Shown here one piece after another: positions 23,972-35,322 of a stretch of 64,000 nt of DNA. A program made the translations under genes and the position numbers. This DNA is from Pyrenochaeta sp. MPI-SDFR-AT-0127 (lineage: Eukaryota > Ascomycota > Dothideomycetes > Pleosporales > Cucurbitariaceae): the NCBI GenBank assembly GCA_020747015.1, contig JAGTJM010000002.1:1-64000 (forward strand), read 5' to 3'. Every line of letters starts with the position of its first letter. Position 1 is the stretch's first letter. The notes under the pieces are model-generated. The model was not told where the DNA came from and ran no database searches. It saw only the letters and a list, made by a program, of their open reading frames with translations.

Positions 23972-25019
23972 TTAGGTCTTAAGATCGGAGAATGGTACAT
24001 ATTTCTCCCCGCTCGCTTCTGACACCCTCTCGGCAGCTCGCTTGTACGAGTCCCTGTCTTGCAGTTTTCGCATATATTCATACAGCTTTGGGTAGTTTGT
24101 CTCACTCAATTGCATTTTCCGTGTCCCAGCTTCGATGCCAAAATGCAACATAATATCAGCCCCTGAGATGGTCTGACCACAGAAAAACTCCCCATTGTTC
24201 GGAGACTTGATGAGGTAGTCTTCGAGGAAATCAAAGTGGCTCTTCAGTTCAGGATCGACAACAGAGGCATTGATTTTGCCTGCAACGCTTCGTGTGATTG
24301 GCTTGATAAAGAATGGAACGGGGGCCTTCTCGATATCTTGAACAATGTTAGCATTGGGGAACAAATATAAGAGGTCTTCGCAATACTTACTGCCTGTGAC
24401 CAAAGCCAAAATTAGGTAAGTAAACAGGCTTCCTTCCGTGTAATCCATGAGGAACTGCATTTAGATTAGCGCTACGAGATTTTTCAACTGGTTGACTGCT
24501 GAAAACCAAATTATGATGGAGTATAATTTACCTTGTATCTCATCCACTCCTCTGTCTCTGCGCATAGCTGGCCTTCTTTACCCTCTGGGAACTTCTTTGG
24601 AATCAGGTGAGGGCCGAAATGCTCGCACAGATAGTCAATGATCGTTTCGCTCTCAGCAATCACAGTCTCCTTCTCAGAGCCTGCAGGAGTGATGCTAATC
24701 ATCGGTGACCTTCCGAGAGGATGCACCTGCTTCAATTCGGGTCCTGCGCGGAAATCTGCATTACGCTTGTAGACCTTAATCTCATACTCGAGATTCAGTT
24801 CCTCGAGAAGCCAGACAATTCGCTGCCCTCGTGACTTCGTGAGCCTACAGAAGAATTAGTGGAAGAAAGAAAGGTAGCTGAGCGTCCAATTGAAGACAGA
24901 TTCACACTTTGGAGTGCAGTGATTATGTGCCAGGGTGTAGAAAAGTGCAAAAGAGGAAAGTGTGTTGTGGTTGCTCACCAGTGGACTACGATTTTTGCGC
25001 CTTGTTGATTGTTCGACAT
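23972..25019 (-). CDS. Glutathione S-transferase
   Basis: Four exons, 25019-24979, 24844-24532, 24454-24391 and 24336-23972, make 260 aa. Introns are GTGAGC (134 bp), GTAAAT (77 bp) and GTAAGT (54 bp). The N-terminal thioredoxin-like half includes KIVVHWLTKSRGQRIVWLLEELNLEYEI, HPLGRSPMI with the cis-Pro position, and ESETIIDYL with the Glu-Ser pair that binds the gamma-glutamyl group. The C-terminal helical half has GADIMLHF and ends in a YEYMRKLQDRDSYKRA helix. It should conjugate glutathione to electrophiles or reduce peroxides in the cytosol. The TKS motif near the start suggests a Ser/Thr-type rather than Cys-type active site. The GST starts 678 bp from the divergent complex I gene. Confidence 0.88.
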
Positions 25020-25697
25020 GATGATGTTTGAAAGAAACCGTTTAATTGAAATTTCTGGACGATGGATAGATATAGCAAAGATTCTGCTGCAGCTTTGTAG
25101 AAATTTTAAACAATACTTCACCGAGGCATTATTCCAATTATCGGCAACAATCACAAGCTTGGAAGAGACCCAACCTATCGGTTGTAAATTGGCCGCTCGG
25201 AGAGATTCAGTTTTAGTGTCGGCCAGTTGGAGCTCCGAAGGAATGCACGATATGACATTTTGATGGCACACCACCCCGTTTGGGTGAGTTCTGCGCAAAC
25301 ACGAATGTGAGAGCAAGCGTTCATAAGGATGTGTGTAAGATTGTGATCACGTAAGATGACTTGGCTGTTTTGAGTCCTGCCTGTCACACTCTTGAAGCTA
25401 CGTTCAGAGATAAATGTGCTTAATGATGTAAGACGAGAACAAGTGAAACCTGTGAGGCGGATGTATTCGCCTTGCATGGCGCTATGACAGCTGTAAAACA
25501 AGCCTCGTTCTCAGCATTCTTAAGTCGACTGACATTACTAGTGCCTGGGATCGAAGGGATTGTAGACGCCAAGAGTCCGCTTCTCCCGAGGTTGTGCCGA
25601 TCTCATCGCATCACAGCTCAACCTCACGTAGGTTCAAGCTCCCGGTAGCCACCCCTACAACCCTACCTCTGTCAATCAGCCCTCCAAAACCTTCAAT
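25020..25697. promoter_or_regulatory. Divergent promoter region, GST / complex I subunit
   Basis: A 678-bp gap separates the GST start (minus strand) and the complex I subunit start (plus strand), so it must carry both promoters unless an unseen gene intervenes. Short ORFs here have no domain. The leader just before 25698 is CA/CT-rich. Confidence 0.4.
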
Positions 25698-26167
25698 ATG
25701 GCGGGCCACAACCACGGCGGTATGCAGTCTACTTACTTGCCTCCCCAGTTTTGCACAATGGCTAACAGAACCGTAGTTGTCCACAAGGATCCCGCCATCA
25801 TAAAATGGAACAGTATGTCGGTCCCTCTATACTACAAACCCACGCCATACGTCAAAATCAAAACTTTGCGAGCGGGAAATCAATAAAGAACAGGGTGCTG
25901 CGAGGTGGAAAGATGGACGCCAGCGCGGCTGACACATATCACAGGCATGACCACCAACCGCCACAAGTACTTCCGCTGGACGAAGCGAACAGCCTGGATC
26001 TCGTTTGCATACGTGATGTTGGTGCCGGCTATGTTGGGTACGGCGGGATATATGACTGATGTGAGTGGCATGAACGTATGGGGCGGCGTACACGAGTGAT
26101 AACATTGCGGTAGGGCAAGTGGGACATGCGTGGCAAGAGACGCGGTGACCTCATCTCTGAATTCTAG
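25698..26167 (+). CDS. NADH:ubiquinone oxidoreductase B15-type subunit (NDUFB4-like)
   Basis: Four tiny exons, 25698-25719, 25777-25812, 25945-26060 and 26114-26167, give 75 aa. This is an accessory subunit of mitochondrial complex I, with one membrane helix (TAWISFAYVMLVPAMLGTAGY, about residues 30-50). It matches the short fungal B15/6.6-kDa-type subunit. The start is MAGHNHG, then DPAI, then TTNRHKYFRWTKRTAW, then GKWDMRGKRRGDLISEF at the end. All joins are phase-correct: GTATGC..CGTAG, GTATGT..CACAG and GTGAGT..GGTAG. No single reading frame shows the gene, so ORF-based callers may miss it. It converges with the OGFr-domain gene 312 bp downstream. Confidence 0.88.
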
Positions 26168-26479
26168 ACGCATCATAGAGAAGAGGGGAAGAATGGAAGA
26201 AAGGAATAGGCTGTGTATATATGCAAAGTCATCACGGATGACCAATGTTTCATTTGTGCAGATCACGGAGAATTCAGGACAGAGTTCCAAATCAAAGGCC
26301 ATCATTATGTATGCAAAAACAGGATACTCGTTGCTGGCAGATCATGATATCTCTCCCACAAGCTGCCTGTGTGCATTGTCCTCAATAGCACGAGACGCTT
26401 GCTTCTCGACATGTTCTATTCGCATGGAACTCCACCAAACAATGGCTTGTCCTTGAAGATACAGTGCAACCTGCATTTG
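26168..26479. other. Short convergent gap
   Basis: A 312-bp 3'-to-3' gap between the complex I subunit (+) and the OGFr-domain gene (-). No feature is seen. Confidence 0.4.
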
Positions 26480-27538
26480 CTACTGGTCAACATACTCCTT
26501 TCCCTCCTTAGTCGCTGCCTCCTTGGGCCCTACTTCCTCTTGCTCCTCCTCCCACTTTTTCAGCCACCCACACCTATCGTCATCAGGTGCAATGTGCAGC
26601 GGCCGAGTCACAGCACGCTTCCAGTACATCATGCTTCGCTCGCTGATATATATAGTTGGGTCATCGAAAACGTTCTTCAGGGCAACGTAGAAGGCATCGC
26701 ATTCCGTTTGCAAGCCAAGAACACGGAGACAGCGCAAGATTCGTGTTATACGTAGATGATTGTGATCGAAACGGACTGCCCAGTTGCGGGACGCCTGATG
26801 CCAGTGGGGTCCGCGGACAACGAAGTAAGCATTGGAAAGTTCGGATTGAGGTTGGAGGCTAGATGCCGAAGGTACATCAAGCGAGTTCTGCAGGGTAGAA
26901 GCTTTTCGTAGGCCTGTTGAAGTATTTTTCAAATCAGTTGTGTTGTCGACGTCTGGCGTCTCCAGTTCGACACCTTCGCCAGCCTTTTGCACCTGTTCCA
27001 CCTCTTTCTCGGCATTCTCTTCGGGCTTGATAGACACTGTAAAGCCATAGAAGTCGAGCATACGCTCAAAGCTCCTTCGCAGCCTGTTCCTCAGCTCCCT
27101 TCGTGAACGAAACGCGATCAGAACCTCTTGGGTAATGACAGGGGCTTCCCAATTGAACGGCGAGCCCTCGGGCAGGGGAAACAGCATTTGAATATAATTG
27201 TGACTGCGTTCTAGCTGCATGTCATTCCAAGATAGGATTTGCTCTAGCGTACGATCGTGTGAGTCCCTGGCCTCATGAGAAGGAGTGTCTGGGTCGTAGA
27301 AACGTATGATGAGCGGTATATCGGATCCTGGAGCGGAGGACCTGGAGGGCGGCATATTGGATATTTTGAATCGCTTATTTGGCACCGTATGGAACGGTTG
27401 TGTAATTGTTGAGGTCGCTGCTTTATCTACTGCGTGAGCGTTTTGGGGGGTTGGATCCTTCCGCTTCAATATCTGGAAGAAGTCGGCACGTGCTGAGCGC
27501 ACTTTCTCCTTCTCTTGCGAGTTGAGTCGTCTATCCAT
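26480..27538 (-). CDS. Opioid growth factor receptor (OGFr) conserved-domain protein
   Basis: Single exon, 352 aa. The OGFr domain runs from about residue 75 to 310. Its hallmarks are RFYDPDTPSHEARDSHDRTL with ILSWNDMQLERSHNYIQMLFPLPEGSPFNWEAPVIT, and later NHLRITRILRCLRVLGL. The Ser/Thr/Glu-rich insert at about 165-225 splits the domain and looks disordered. Vertebrate OGFr binds Met-enkephalin at the nuclear envelope, but fungal proteins with this domain have no such ligand and their role is unknown. The N-terminal 70 residues are basic and polar, with a possible nuclear signal (NKRFKI). The C-terminus is Lys/Glu-rich. Confidence 0.85.
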   Translation of the reverse strand: MDRRLNSQEKEKVRSARADFFQILKRKDPTPQNAHAVDKAATSTITQPFHTVPNKRFKISNMPPSRSSAPGSDIPLIIRFYDPDTPSHEARDSHDRTLEQILSWNDMQLERSHNYIQMLFPLPEGSPFNWEAPVITQEVLIAFRSRRELRNRLRRSFERMLDFYGFTVSIKPEENAEKEVEQVQKAGEGVELETPDVDNTTDLKNTSTGLRKASTLQNSLDVPSASSLQPQSELSNAYFVVRGPHWHQASRNWAVRFDHNHLRITRILRCLRVLGLQTECDAFYVALKNVFDDPTIYISERSMMYWKRAVTRPLHIAPDDDRCGWLKKWEEEQEEVGPKEAATKEGKEYVDQ

Positions 27539-28369
27539 TGTTGTGCTCAGTTAGTGAGTGAGTATGAGGGCATTTGCAGTCCAAAACCTTCAAGTGTGGT
27601 CGTGACCACGGCATTGCTGAAGCGCGCGGTGAGGCGGCTGAGGGCTAGGCAACGGTGAAGCTAGGCCGTACCTGGGATACGAAGAGACTGTGAGACCTCT
27701 GTGCGTTGTGCTTTTGGCAAGACTCAGTCTGTGCATTTATCTCGAGATGTTCGGACTACGAGAGAAGCACCAATCTCGAATACATGAATGATGGAAGTGG
27801 TGTCTCGAGCTGTGCCTTATCTAATTGAGACTAGTTTTGGTCTCACTAGTGCTCATTAAGCCCCGCCATTCTACCCTCGTGCAAACTGTAATGAATGAGG
27901 ACCGTGTGGAGGATCGATAAATCGAGCACTCAGGTTTTATTGGAATTATTTTGTTACAGAACATCAAAGGGCTCCTCGCAGTGCTATACTTACTGAGAGA
28001 TCCAATAATGTATGAAGTAGAGCGTGCGGTCTCCAGAGACGTCCTAAAGTAGTACACTTTAAACGACAGCAGGATGATGAAGATCATGTAAACTTTAGGG
28101 AAGAAGAGTGAAATTTAGATGAAATTTACCGTAGCAATGAACGTCTACAGTGATAGGTTTCGTACCATGTTTGACGCAGATATCAGGAACGAGGGTCTGC
28201 AAACAATACGTCAGTCTCAATCAGCTCGACGAAAATTTGCAAGCGCTTCGAATTCATCAAAGCGAATGCCTTCTTAGCCCCCAAACTGCTGTCTACTTTT
28301 TGGCCTTGACCCCATATATACAGTAAGCATGCTCACAGTCCTTTAAATCATCAATGCGTTCAGGATGCA
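27539..28369. other. Intergenic region upstream of the OGFr gene
   Basis: No supportable ORF; AT-rich around 27820-28130. The promoter of the minus-strand OGFr gene should lie next to 27539. Confidence 0.3.
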
Positions 28370-29114
28370 TTCCTATCCCTTAAAATATCGCCAGATCTTC
28401 TCCGGATCTCGATGACTATAGGGAAAGATGTCCCTATCGCTTATTTGCTTGCCGGACCCCTTAGCGATTGCTTCCACTACCTTGCAAGTCGGACTTGGGC
28501 CTATGATGATGCGCTTTTGCTTGTGGCCTTCGGCGAGGCAGCTCTCGACAAATATCCTCAGCACTCCTCACGTCAGCATCTTCATTTCTCTGGCAATGGC
28601 GTCGCCCGCCGAGGCTGCTGGCACCTTCCTAGCCCTGCAAACTGCATCGATTAGCAGCATGTCAGCATAAGCCTCACAGCCCTACCAAGCTCGCTCGGCG
28701 AATGCGAGCCGTTTCTATAAGATGTTAAAACATCGGCCGTACGGCCTCGCCCGAGTGTCTCGCACGGTTCAAAACGCCATGATTACTTACCTACGGCCCT
28801 GGCATAACGTTCAAGAGTTAAATGAGATTACCTCAGGCACGCATCGTTTATATGCCCACAGCATTTCTCAATCATCTTAATCGCTACCCACAGCGTCAAG
28901 CCAAAATCCCCTCGTCTGCAAAGATTACTGAGCCAATATCCAGCATTACGACACTTGCGCCATACCGCATCTAGTAATCTCCCCGCAAGCTCTCCGCGCT
29001 CGCCGTTACTCAGCTCTTCATCAGCAACCCCAGATTCCTTTCTTCCTCCGCGCTGCAAAAGCTTGCATTTAGCACCTAGGCATCCAGTCGCCTGAGACTC
29101 TGAGGCGATCTCCT
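28370..29114 (-). pseudogene. Possible degenerate minus-strand gene, family not recognised
   Basis: A frame open from about 29114 to 28828 reads as plausible protein, with helices such as DAVWRKCRNAGYWLSNLC and LTLWVAIKMIEKCC, but has no ATG in a good place. A second coding-like stretch at about 28373-28610 reads through RARKVPAASAGDAIAREMKMLT, then an in-frame TGA, then LRIFVESCLAEGHKQKRIIIG. Candidate splice sites exist between them (a GTAAT donor near 28828, a GATGCAG acceptor near 28640), but I cannot close a full model. It abuts the BTB gene head to head. It may be a decayed gene or a multi-exon gene with an exon I missed; function unknown. Confidence 0.3.
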
Positions 29115-29131
29115 GGGTGTAGCTAGCCTAT

Positions 29132-31695
29132 ATGACTGACCATTCTGGCGCCACCTCTCGAGACGTAGCATTTCAAACCACTGACCAAGCACCACCTTCG
29201 AGGCAATACCCACAGCAGTCGTATGGTCACTACAATGGTGAGCGCAGCTCAAATGCGTCAGGCGCGTCCGAGATCTCGACTCAGGCGCCCCAAGACCCGT
29301 CTCTGAGGTATCCAGACTTCAATGCACAACCGCAGCACGCAGCATCAGGACAATTTCCCGGCTTCGGCTTCAGTCCTTCGGCGTCATTAGGCTGGGACTG
29401 GGCCAACTCAATTGATTTCTCTGAATTCACAAGCCAGTACGAACCGCAGGGCGAACTTGTCCAAGAACTCCAGAACCAGAACCACCCCTCCAACGACTTT
29501 ACCATACCGCTCCCGCTTACGACCCCCGAACCAGCCTTCCAACCATTACAGCAGCTCCACAGCGCAGTTCCAACACCAAGTGGTCTGCAAAATCCGCTCT
29601 CGCCCCCTCCTCGTCCATCGCAACAAAGACCTGCAATACAAACGGGCATGAAGAGGAAGGCTGACTCGGAACCTGGTTCAGCTGTTTCACAAAGTGCCAG
29701 TCTTGCTACGGAGAATCCATCAAAGCGTCAGAACAAGTCGCGCCAATCGTCAGACGCGTCTCTCACCTCCCCTGTTGCTCCAGCCCCGGCCGATGCTCGT
29801 TCGCCCCCAATGACCCAGGTCGCTGTTCCACCGCTGGCCCCCGAAAATGCAGCGCAATCAACAGCGTCAGGAAATACTGCTGTAGAGCGACGTAAAGAAC
29901 AGAGTAAGGGCACTGGGCCACAAGGAAGAGTCATTGATGTTTCGAAGCCAAGGAAAATCGTCGAGTCGCCTGGAGGGATTGACACATTACCTGCAGGCAA
30001 AGTATTCCCCATACAGATTGGATCGCAGCTGTTCAGACTATCGGGAGCTTCGTTATCTTCAGATGGTAAGCATTTTCCAAGTATCGCATCCATTGAGTCA
30101 CTAGCTAAGGCTATTAGAGCACCCTCGTATTTCTCGCATTTCTTCTGCGAGCAACTGCATAATAATGGAGGCCGAGCTGGTGACGTGAGAACGCTGTACA
30201 TTGATCGCGATCCTGATACATTTCGCGAAATCGCGCTGCACCTCCAAGGCTATCACATCGACCCGACGGATGGTGAACATTTTGTGAAGCTGTTTGCAGA
30301 TGCGCAATTCTATTCACGTAAGCTTATGGAAAGGTTCAAAGGTATCTTGATTCAATACTGATGCTCACAGTACCTCGTCTCATGAAACAGCTGTTTAATA
30401 CCGACATCTTTATACGTATTGGTGGAACACCTTTCCAAATACCACGCGACCTTTTTTCAGCTCCCGGTGATAGCCCAAATTACTTCTCACTGGGGTTTGC
30501 GCAATTCTTCTCGTCGCCGTCCGAAGCGTTTCCAGGCTTGGACCGCAGCGCGCTCCTTCGACCACCATCGATTTCGCCGCCTTCAGTGCCAAACAAGAAC
30601 GGCGAGACGTTTGGTGAGCTGATACAGTTGCTTCAAGGCTATAATGTCGACATTAAAAACGACGCGCATCGCTCTCGGCTTCTGCGAGACGCCCGCTACT
30701 TTCATTTAAGGGGCCTCGAGCAGCGTCTGATACCCTGCGACATATCTTACAACCTCAAGCGTCAACAGTCCGAGATCCTGGTTCGACTGGAAGATATAAG
30801 ACAATCCGGAATATCGTTCAGCATCGACAGAGTGTTAGGCGACTCGGAATCCGGATCCGCATCGGGCGCGCAGTCTATAGGTATATCACCTGGCACATTA
30901 CCAACCAGTAAAGCCGCCAGCCCTACGCCGTCACTCACGAGCAGTAGTAGCACGCCCAAGGCAGGCTATGTGTCATACGCGCGTCCCTATACGGATGACA
31001 ACGCAAATACAAATATTCTCATTCTCGAAGTCTCAGCCGCTGAAACGACATCACTGTATCTCCCTATGTCCGCTCCAAAGGCATCTTCCTCTGGGACACT
31101 TGAAGTCAACCTAAGAGCGACGTTCCACAAGACGACCCTAGCGCGCATAACGTCGCTCTTTTCCGTGATAGCATCAAAGATGGGCTTGCCAGCTACGCAA
31201 CCTCTCGGCCTAATGTATCTCCAATCAGGTGGGGGCGTCGCTGCACAACCTGTTAGTCCCGCAAACTCAGGCGTCAGTGAACGTCGCGTTCGTGTACGAC
31301 TCGATCCAGAGTGCGCGCTAGACATAGATGGCGTACCGGCGGAAGTCGCTATTGATCGAGAGACTGGACGTGTAGGTATAAGAAGGGTGAGTGACTCTCA
31401 GCGCCGCACCATACGCCTCCATGATGCGCAGGAGCCTTATCATTCGCAAGTAGAGAGCGAGTGGCTCTGGGGTGGTAGCAAGCAGGACCATGAACATGCG
31501 AGATTGAAGGCAGATGATGAAGAACCAGAGGCTGAATGGACAATCAAGCGGGCACATTGGCGACTGCGTGTTGAGCCTGTGGAGAATGATGGGGAGGGAA
31601 GGAAGATGCAGGTTGTGCTTTGTGGTGTGAAGATTGAAGCGTTTACTGTGGAGCGGACACGCAATAGCGGGAGGAGATTCCTAGGCAGTGCCTGA
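29132..31695 (+). CDS. Double BTB/POZ (T1-like) domain protein
   Basis: Three exons, 29132-30065, 30120-30317 and 30371-31695, give 818 aa; both introns are GTAAGC..AG. Residues 1-260 are disordered, rich in Gln/Ser/Pro. The first BTB/T1-like domain begins near residue 285 (FPIQIGSQLFRLSGASL), crosses intron 1 at LSSD/APSYFSHFF and ends at FADAQFYSL. The second follows at once with DIFIRIGGTPFQIPRDLF, PNYFSLGFAQFF and LLRDARYFHLRGLEQ. The C-terminal 350 residues are a conserved fungal region of mixed content. BTB domains of this kind mediate oligomerisation and often recruit Cullin-3, but nothing here shows which. Without the splicing the gene looks like two overlapping ORFs meeting at 30361. 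Confidence 0.82.
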
Positions 31696-32805
31696 TTGAT
31701 GTTGCAACATCTTGAGTCTCCTTGTGTGTTTTTCAATAGCCCGCAGAATTTCATCACACTAGATTCGCACTAGCAATTGACTTGACCATTAGGTCTGTTT
31801 CTATGGTTTACTCTTTCCGTTCATTCGAGGTTTTGCATGCAATAATAGTATTCGTTCTGATGATGTTACTATTGAATGTTTCTACAGAAGAGATCAGGGT
31901 TTTGGAGTCTTCATGGTATGTGCAAATTGCGTCTTGCTCGAAAAGGTATCGCCTCTACGAAAATACGTGCCGATAAGTCGCGATTCATAGCCGCACGGTC
32001 GAGATGTCTGGCCGAGTTCTGGGTCCATGGCCGGATGTCCAGGGAGCCAGGAAAGTGAGCAGGAAACTCATCTAGTAACATGTGATCTTGATTTCTTCAG
32101 AGGCAATGAACCATTGCTCACCAGCACTGAGCAATTGCCCACACAGGCCGGGGCGGCATTCTGTGTGTGCAGTATTCACTCTCTTGTCGGTTGACCATTG
32201 GGGAGACGGGGAGAAGGCACCGAGCAAGTAGGCGATATTCTTGATCTGTGAAGCAGTGTAGCTAGTGTTGAGGATTATCAATCCACGAACAGATTAAGTG
32301 CGTGATGGGGTCTTATCTACAGCCTGTCCAAGGTATTTCCGTCATTGATGGAAAGCTGCAACAAGAAACACGGCGAGGGGATCGGCGATAGCTTTTGCCG
32401 GATAGCGGAGCACGCGGAGCCAATCACGCTGGGCCGCCGCACCGTTTACGAACGGTTTGTAGCACAGGATAAGCGAAGAATGCAGCAGCGGTGAAGATAG
32501 TACATGCCGGTCTTTGTATAACCGCTTTTCCATTCGGGCCTGATATGTTGCGAACCACGCACGGCTCTGGGGAGGAGAAGATCACATGTGGACCCCGCGA
32601 CTCGTTGTCTAGACCTCGTGCCAGGGCCTGCGTGTGGGCAATTTAACTCCGTCTTCGCTCCCTGCCCGCTTTTCTAGCTCTTTTGCTCCTTCGACCAGCC
32701 GACTCAAATCAAAATACCCTTCTTTCTCCTTCTTTCTCTCTTCCTCTCGCCAAAACTTCAATCGACCCGCGTCCTGCCTGCGCCCGAGCTCAATTGCTGG
32801 CCTGA
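31696..32805. other. Intergenic region, BTB gene to MFS gene
   Basis: 1.1 kb without a supportable gene. The final 170 bp (about 32640-32800) are CT-rich with TCTTTCTCCTTCTTTCTCTC-like tracts, the likely core promoter and leader of the MFS gene. Confidence 0.35.
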
Positions 32806-34735
32806 ATGTCGCTCATTCAGCATGTTACCCAGCAAGAGGGCACCGACCGCGAGGAAGCTTTGGTCGATCTCTTCTTGCCGCCGGTCGATCGCCAGATCAG
32901 CCGACAGGAAGCGTCGGAGCGTCGGCTTTCTCTCGAGAGTGCCATCTCCAGCACTGGCTTTCTCGGCGGCTCGGGAAAGACCATCAAGAGGGTCATTAGC
33001 TACGATGTCATCCCGAAGCCTGAAGAGCCCGTCGCGGGTGAGGAGTACGGTGGTTTGACGCCTTACAAGGTATCAACGTCGAGGCGTGTCGGTTAGTCCT
33101 TCCACATTTAGTAATTCTCAGAATCCTTCCGACCACTAACATGCGACTGCAGCCCAGGTCATCGCAACCGTCCTTGCGTGTTGGTTCGCCAGCGGCATCA
33201 TTTTTGGTTTTGCGGCGCTGAAGCCCATTCTCATCATGGAGGGCGTGTTTAGGGATCTTTGCACTCAGGAAGAGCTGGATGGCAATGTCGAAGTCTGTTT
33301 CGAGCAGGATCTGCGTTTGAACTTCTTCTTCTCGCTTGCGTCAACAACCGCAAATGTATCTGCACTCCCTGTTGGCACTTTGCTTGACCGCTATGGGCCG
33401 AAGCTTTGCGTCTATCTTGGCTGCTTTTGCCTGGCTACTGGCAGCATTCTCATGAGTCTTGCTTTTCAGATTGCAAAGTTTGATGGGTTTACAATCGGCA
33501 ATTTCTTCCTCGCCCTTGGAGGCACATTTATCTTCCTGCCGTCCTTCCAGATTGCTAATGCCTTTCCAAAATATGGCGGCAGCATTGTTGCCCTCGTCAC
33601 TGGCGCCTTTGACGCCTCTGCTGCCGTATTCCTCTTCTACAGACTGGCTTACGAGGCCAGTGACAGGGCTTTCAAACCGCAGACCTTCTTCCTCGTGTAC
33701 CTCGCGGTTCCAGTCGCGATTGGAATTGCACAGTTCACTCTTCTGCCGAGTGAAAATTACAAGACGGCCCCTCAACTTGAGATGAAGATACACAAAGCTG
33801 AAGACCCATTACAGGATGTGCATTCTTCCGACGATGAATTGCCCGATGACGAGCTCTGGCGACGCAGGAAGGCTCGCAGTGCTCGACGCCGCCAGCGATT
33901 GAGCAAGCTTGACGAACTGGTTGGTGACCAAGTAACACGAAAATTGCGAGAAGAGCAGCAAGAGCACAAACTAGAGGCATCTGGAGTTTGGGGAGCTTTG
34001 CACAACAAGTCCGCAAAGGACCAAATGCTCACTCCGTGGTTCATCCTCCTCACGCTTCTTACAGTTCTGCAGATGGTTCGTATGAACTACTTCATTGCAA
34101 CGATTCGGGAGCAGTATATCTACATGCTAAACTCAGTTGATCTGGCTACAAAGATCAATGAATTCTTCGACTGGGCTCTGCCTCTGGGTGGTGTTATAAG
34201 CACACCCTTCCTCGGCGCGTTACTCGATAATGTAAGCACTCCCGGTGTTTTACTTATCCTGGTTGTTGTCATCACCATGATCGGTATTGTTGGCTCGATT
34301 CCTGTTCTCTGGGCAGGCTATGTCAATGTGATCCTTTTCGTACTGTTGCGCCCACTTTACTACTCGGCCATGTCCGACTACGCCACCAAAGTCTTCGGCT
34401 TCGCTACTTTTGGTCGCGTGTATGGCACCATCATTTGCTTTTCTGGACTTGTCAACCTCTCACAGACGGGCATCGATGCTTTGACGAAAGGCACGTTTGA
34501 TGGTAATCCGATCCCCGTGAATGCAACGCTCGGCGTTTCTGCTTTTGTCATCGGCACTGCGCTGGTCACCTACGTAACAGTACAAGTCTACCGCATGCGT
34601 AAGAGACTCGATGAAGAAGACGCCATCACAATCACGAATACCGATGTTGGCTCCATTATGGAGAGCCTGCTCGAAGAGGATGAACCCAGGAGCTATGGAA
34701 CCGTTTACCCTAATAGGCAGCCATGGGAAGTTTGA
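32806..34735 (+). CDS. MFS transporter, FMP42/SLC43-like
   Basis: Exons 32806-33091 and 33153-34735 (61-bp intron GTTAGT..GCAG) give 622 aa. A hydrophilic arm of about 95 residues precedes the first helix at VIATVLACWFASGIIFGFAALKPIL. The protein has twelve likely membrane helices, with the MFS loop motif as GTLLDRYGPK after helix 2. A large basic/acidic cytosolic loop at about 300-370 contains an RRRKARSARRRQR run. A second loop ends in AMSDYATKVFGFATFGRVYGTI. The pattern matches the fungal FMP42 family, seen in yeast mitochondrial or vacuolar preparations; SLC43 relatives move large neutral amino acids. The substrate here is not known. Confidence 0.85.
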
Positions 34736-35322
34736 GCAAACCGAGCCACAAAAAGATTGAACCCTTTCTTCTTTCTGACTTTTCGTTTCCTCGGTTCAGC
34801 GAAGGAGTTTTTGAAGTCTTGCAATCATCCATCTGTCAAAATTACATATCAAGGAATACCACGACACATAACGGCCGCCTCATTGCAACTATGAGCGCTT
34901 CATTGTACTGCCAGTCATCAAAAAGCGTTGCTATTTTCATTTGCTGCGGCATTTACATCCATTGCTGTCTTAATCATTTCTTTCATTCCGCCAACACCTA
35001 GGCGTTATATATTACTATGTCATCTGCGAGCGACTGAAATTGGCCTTTTGATGCCTCAATCCACCGGTTTAGCGAGCGAGTCCGGTAGACTAGATTGCCC
35101 TTTGTAGATTTTAGTTTCCTGTATGCAAAAGTTTGGTAATATAGTGATTTTTATGTTTTGTACCATGGTGCAGTAATTTAAAATGGTTCTTGACAGGTGC
35201 TCATTGTGAAAACATAACATTCGTTCCCTTTTAAAAATCCTCTAGTCCAAGGCCAAAGTGTGAGTAACATGGTATCCAACTGGTCCGCCGTCTACATGTA
35301 ATCTATGGCCCGTTCATCCAAT
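34736..35322. other. Convergent gap, MFS gene and alpha-amylase
   Basis: 587 bp between two 3' ends, AT-rich, with short ORFs only. No feature is seen beyond presumptive 3' UTRs. Confidence 0.35.

Noticed and set aside
30361..31695. Separate BTB gene starting at 30361
   Set aside because: The 30318-30370 intron joins it in frame to the upstream BTB exon.
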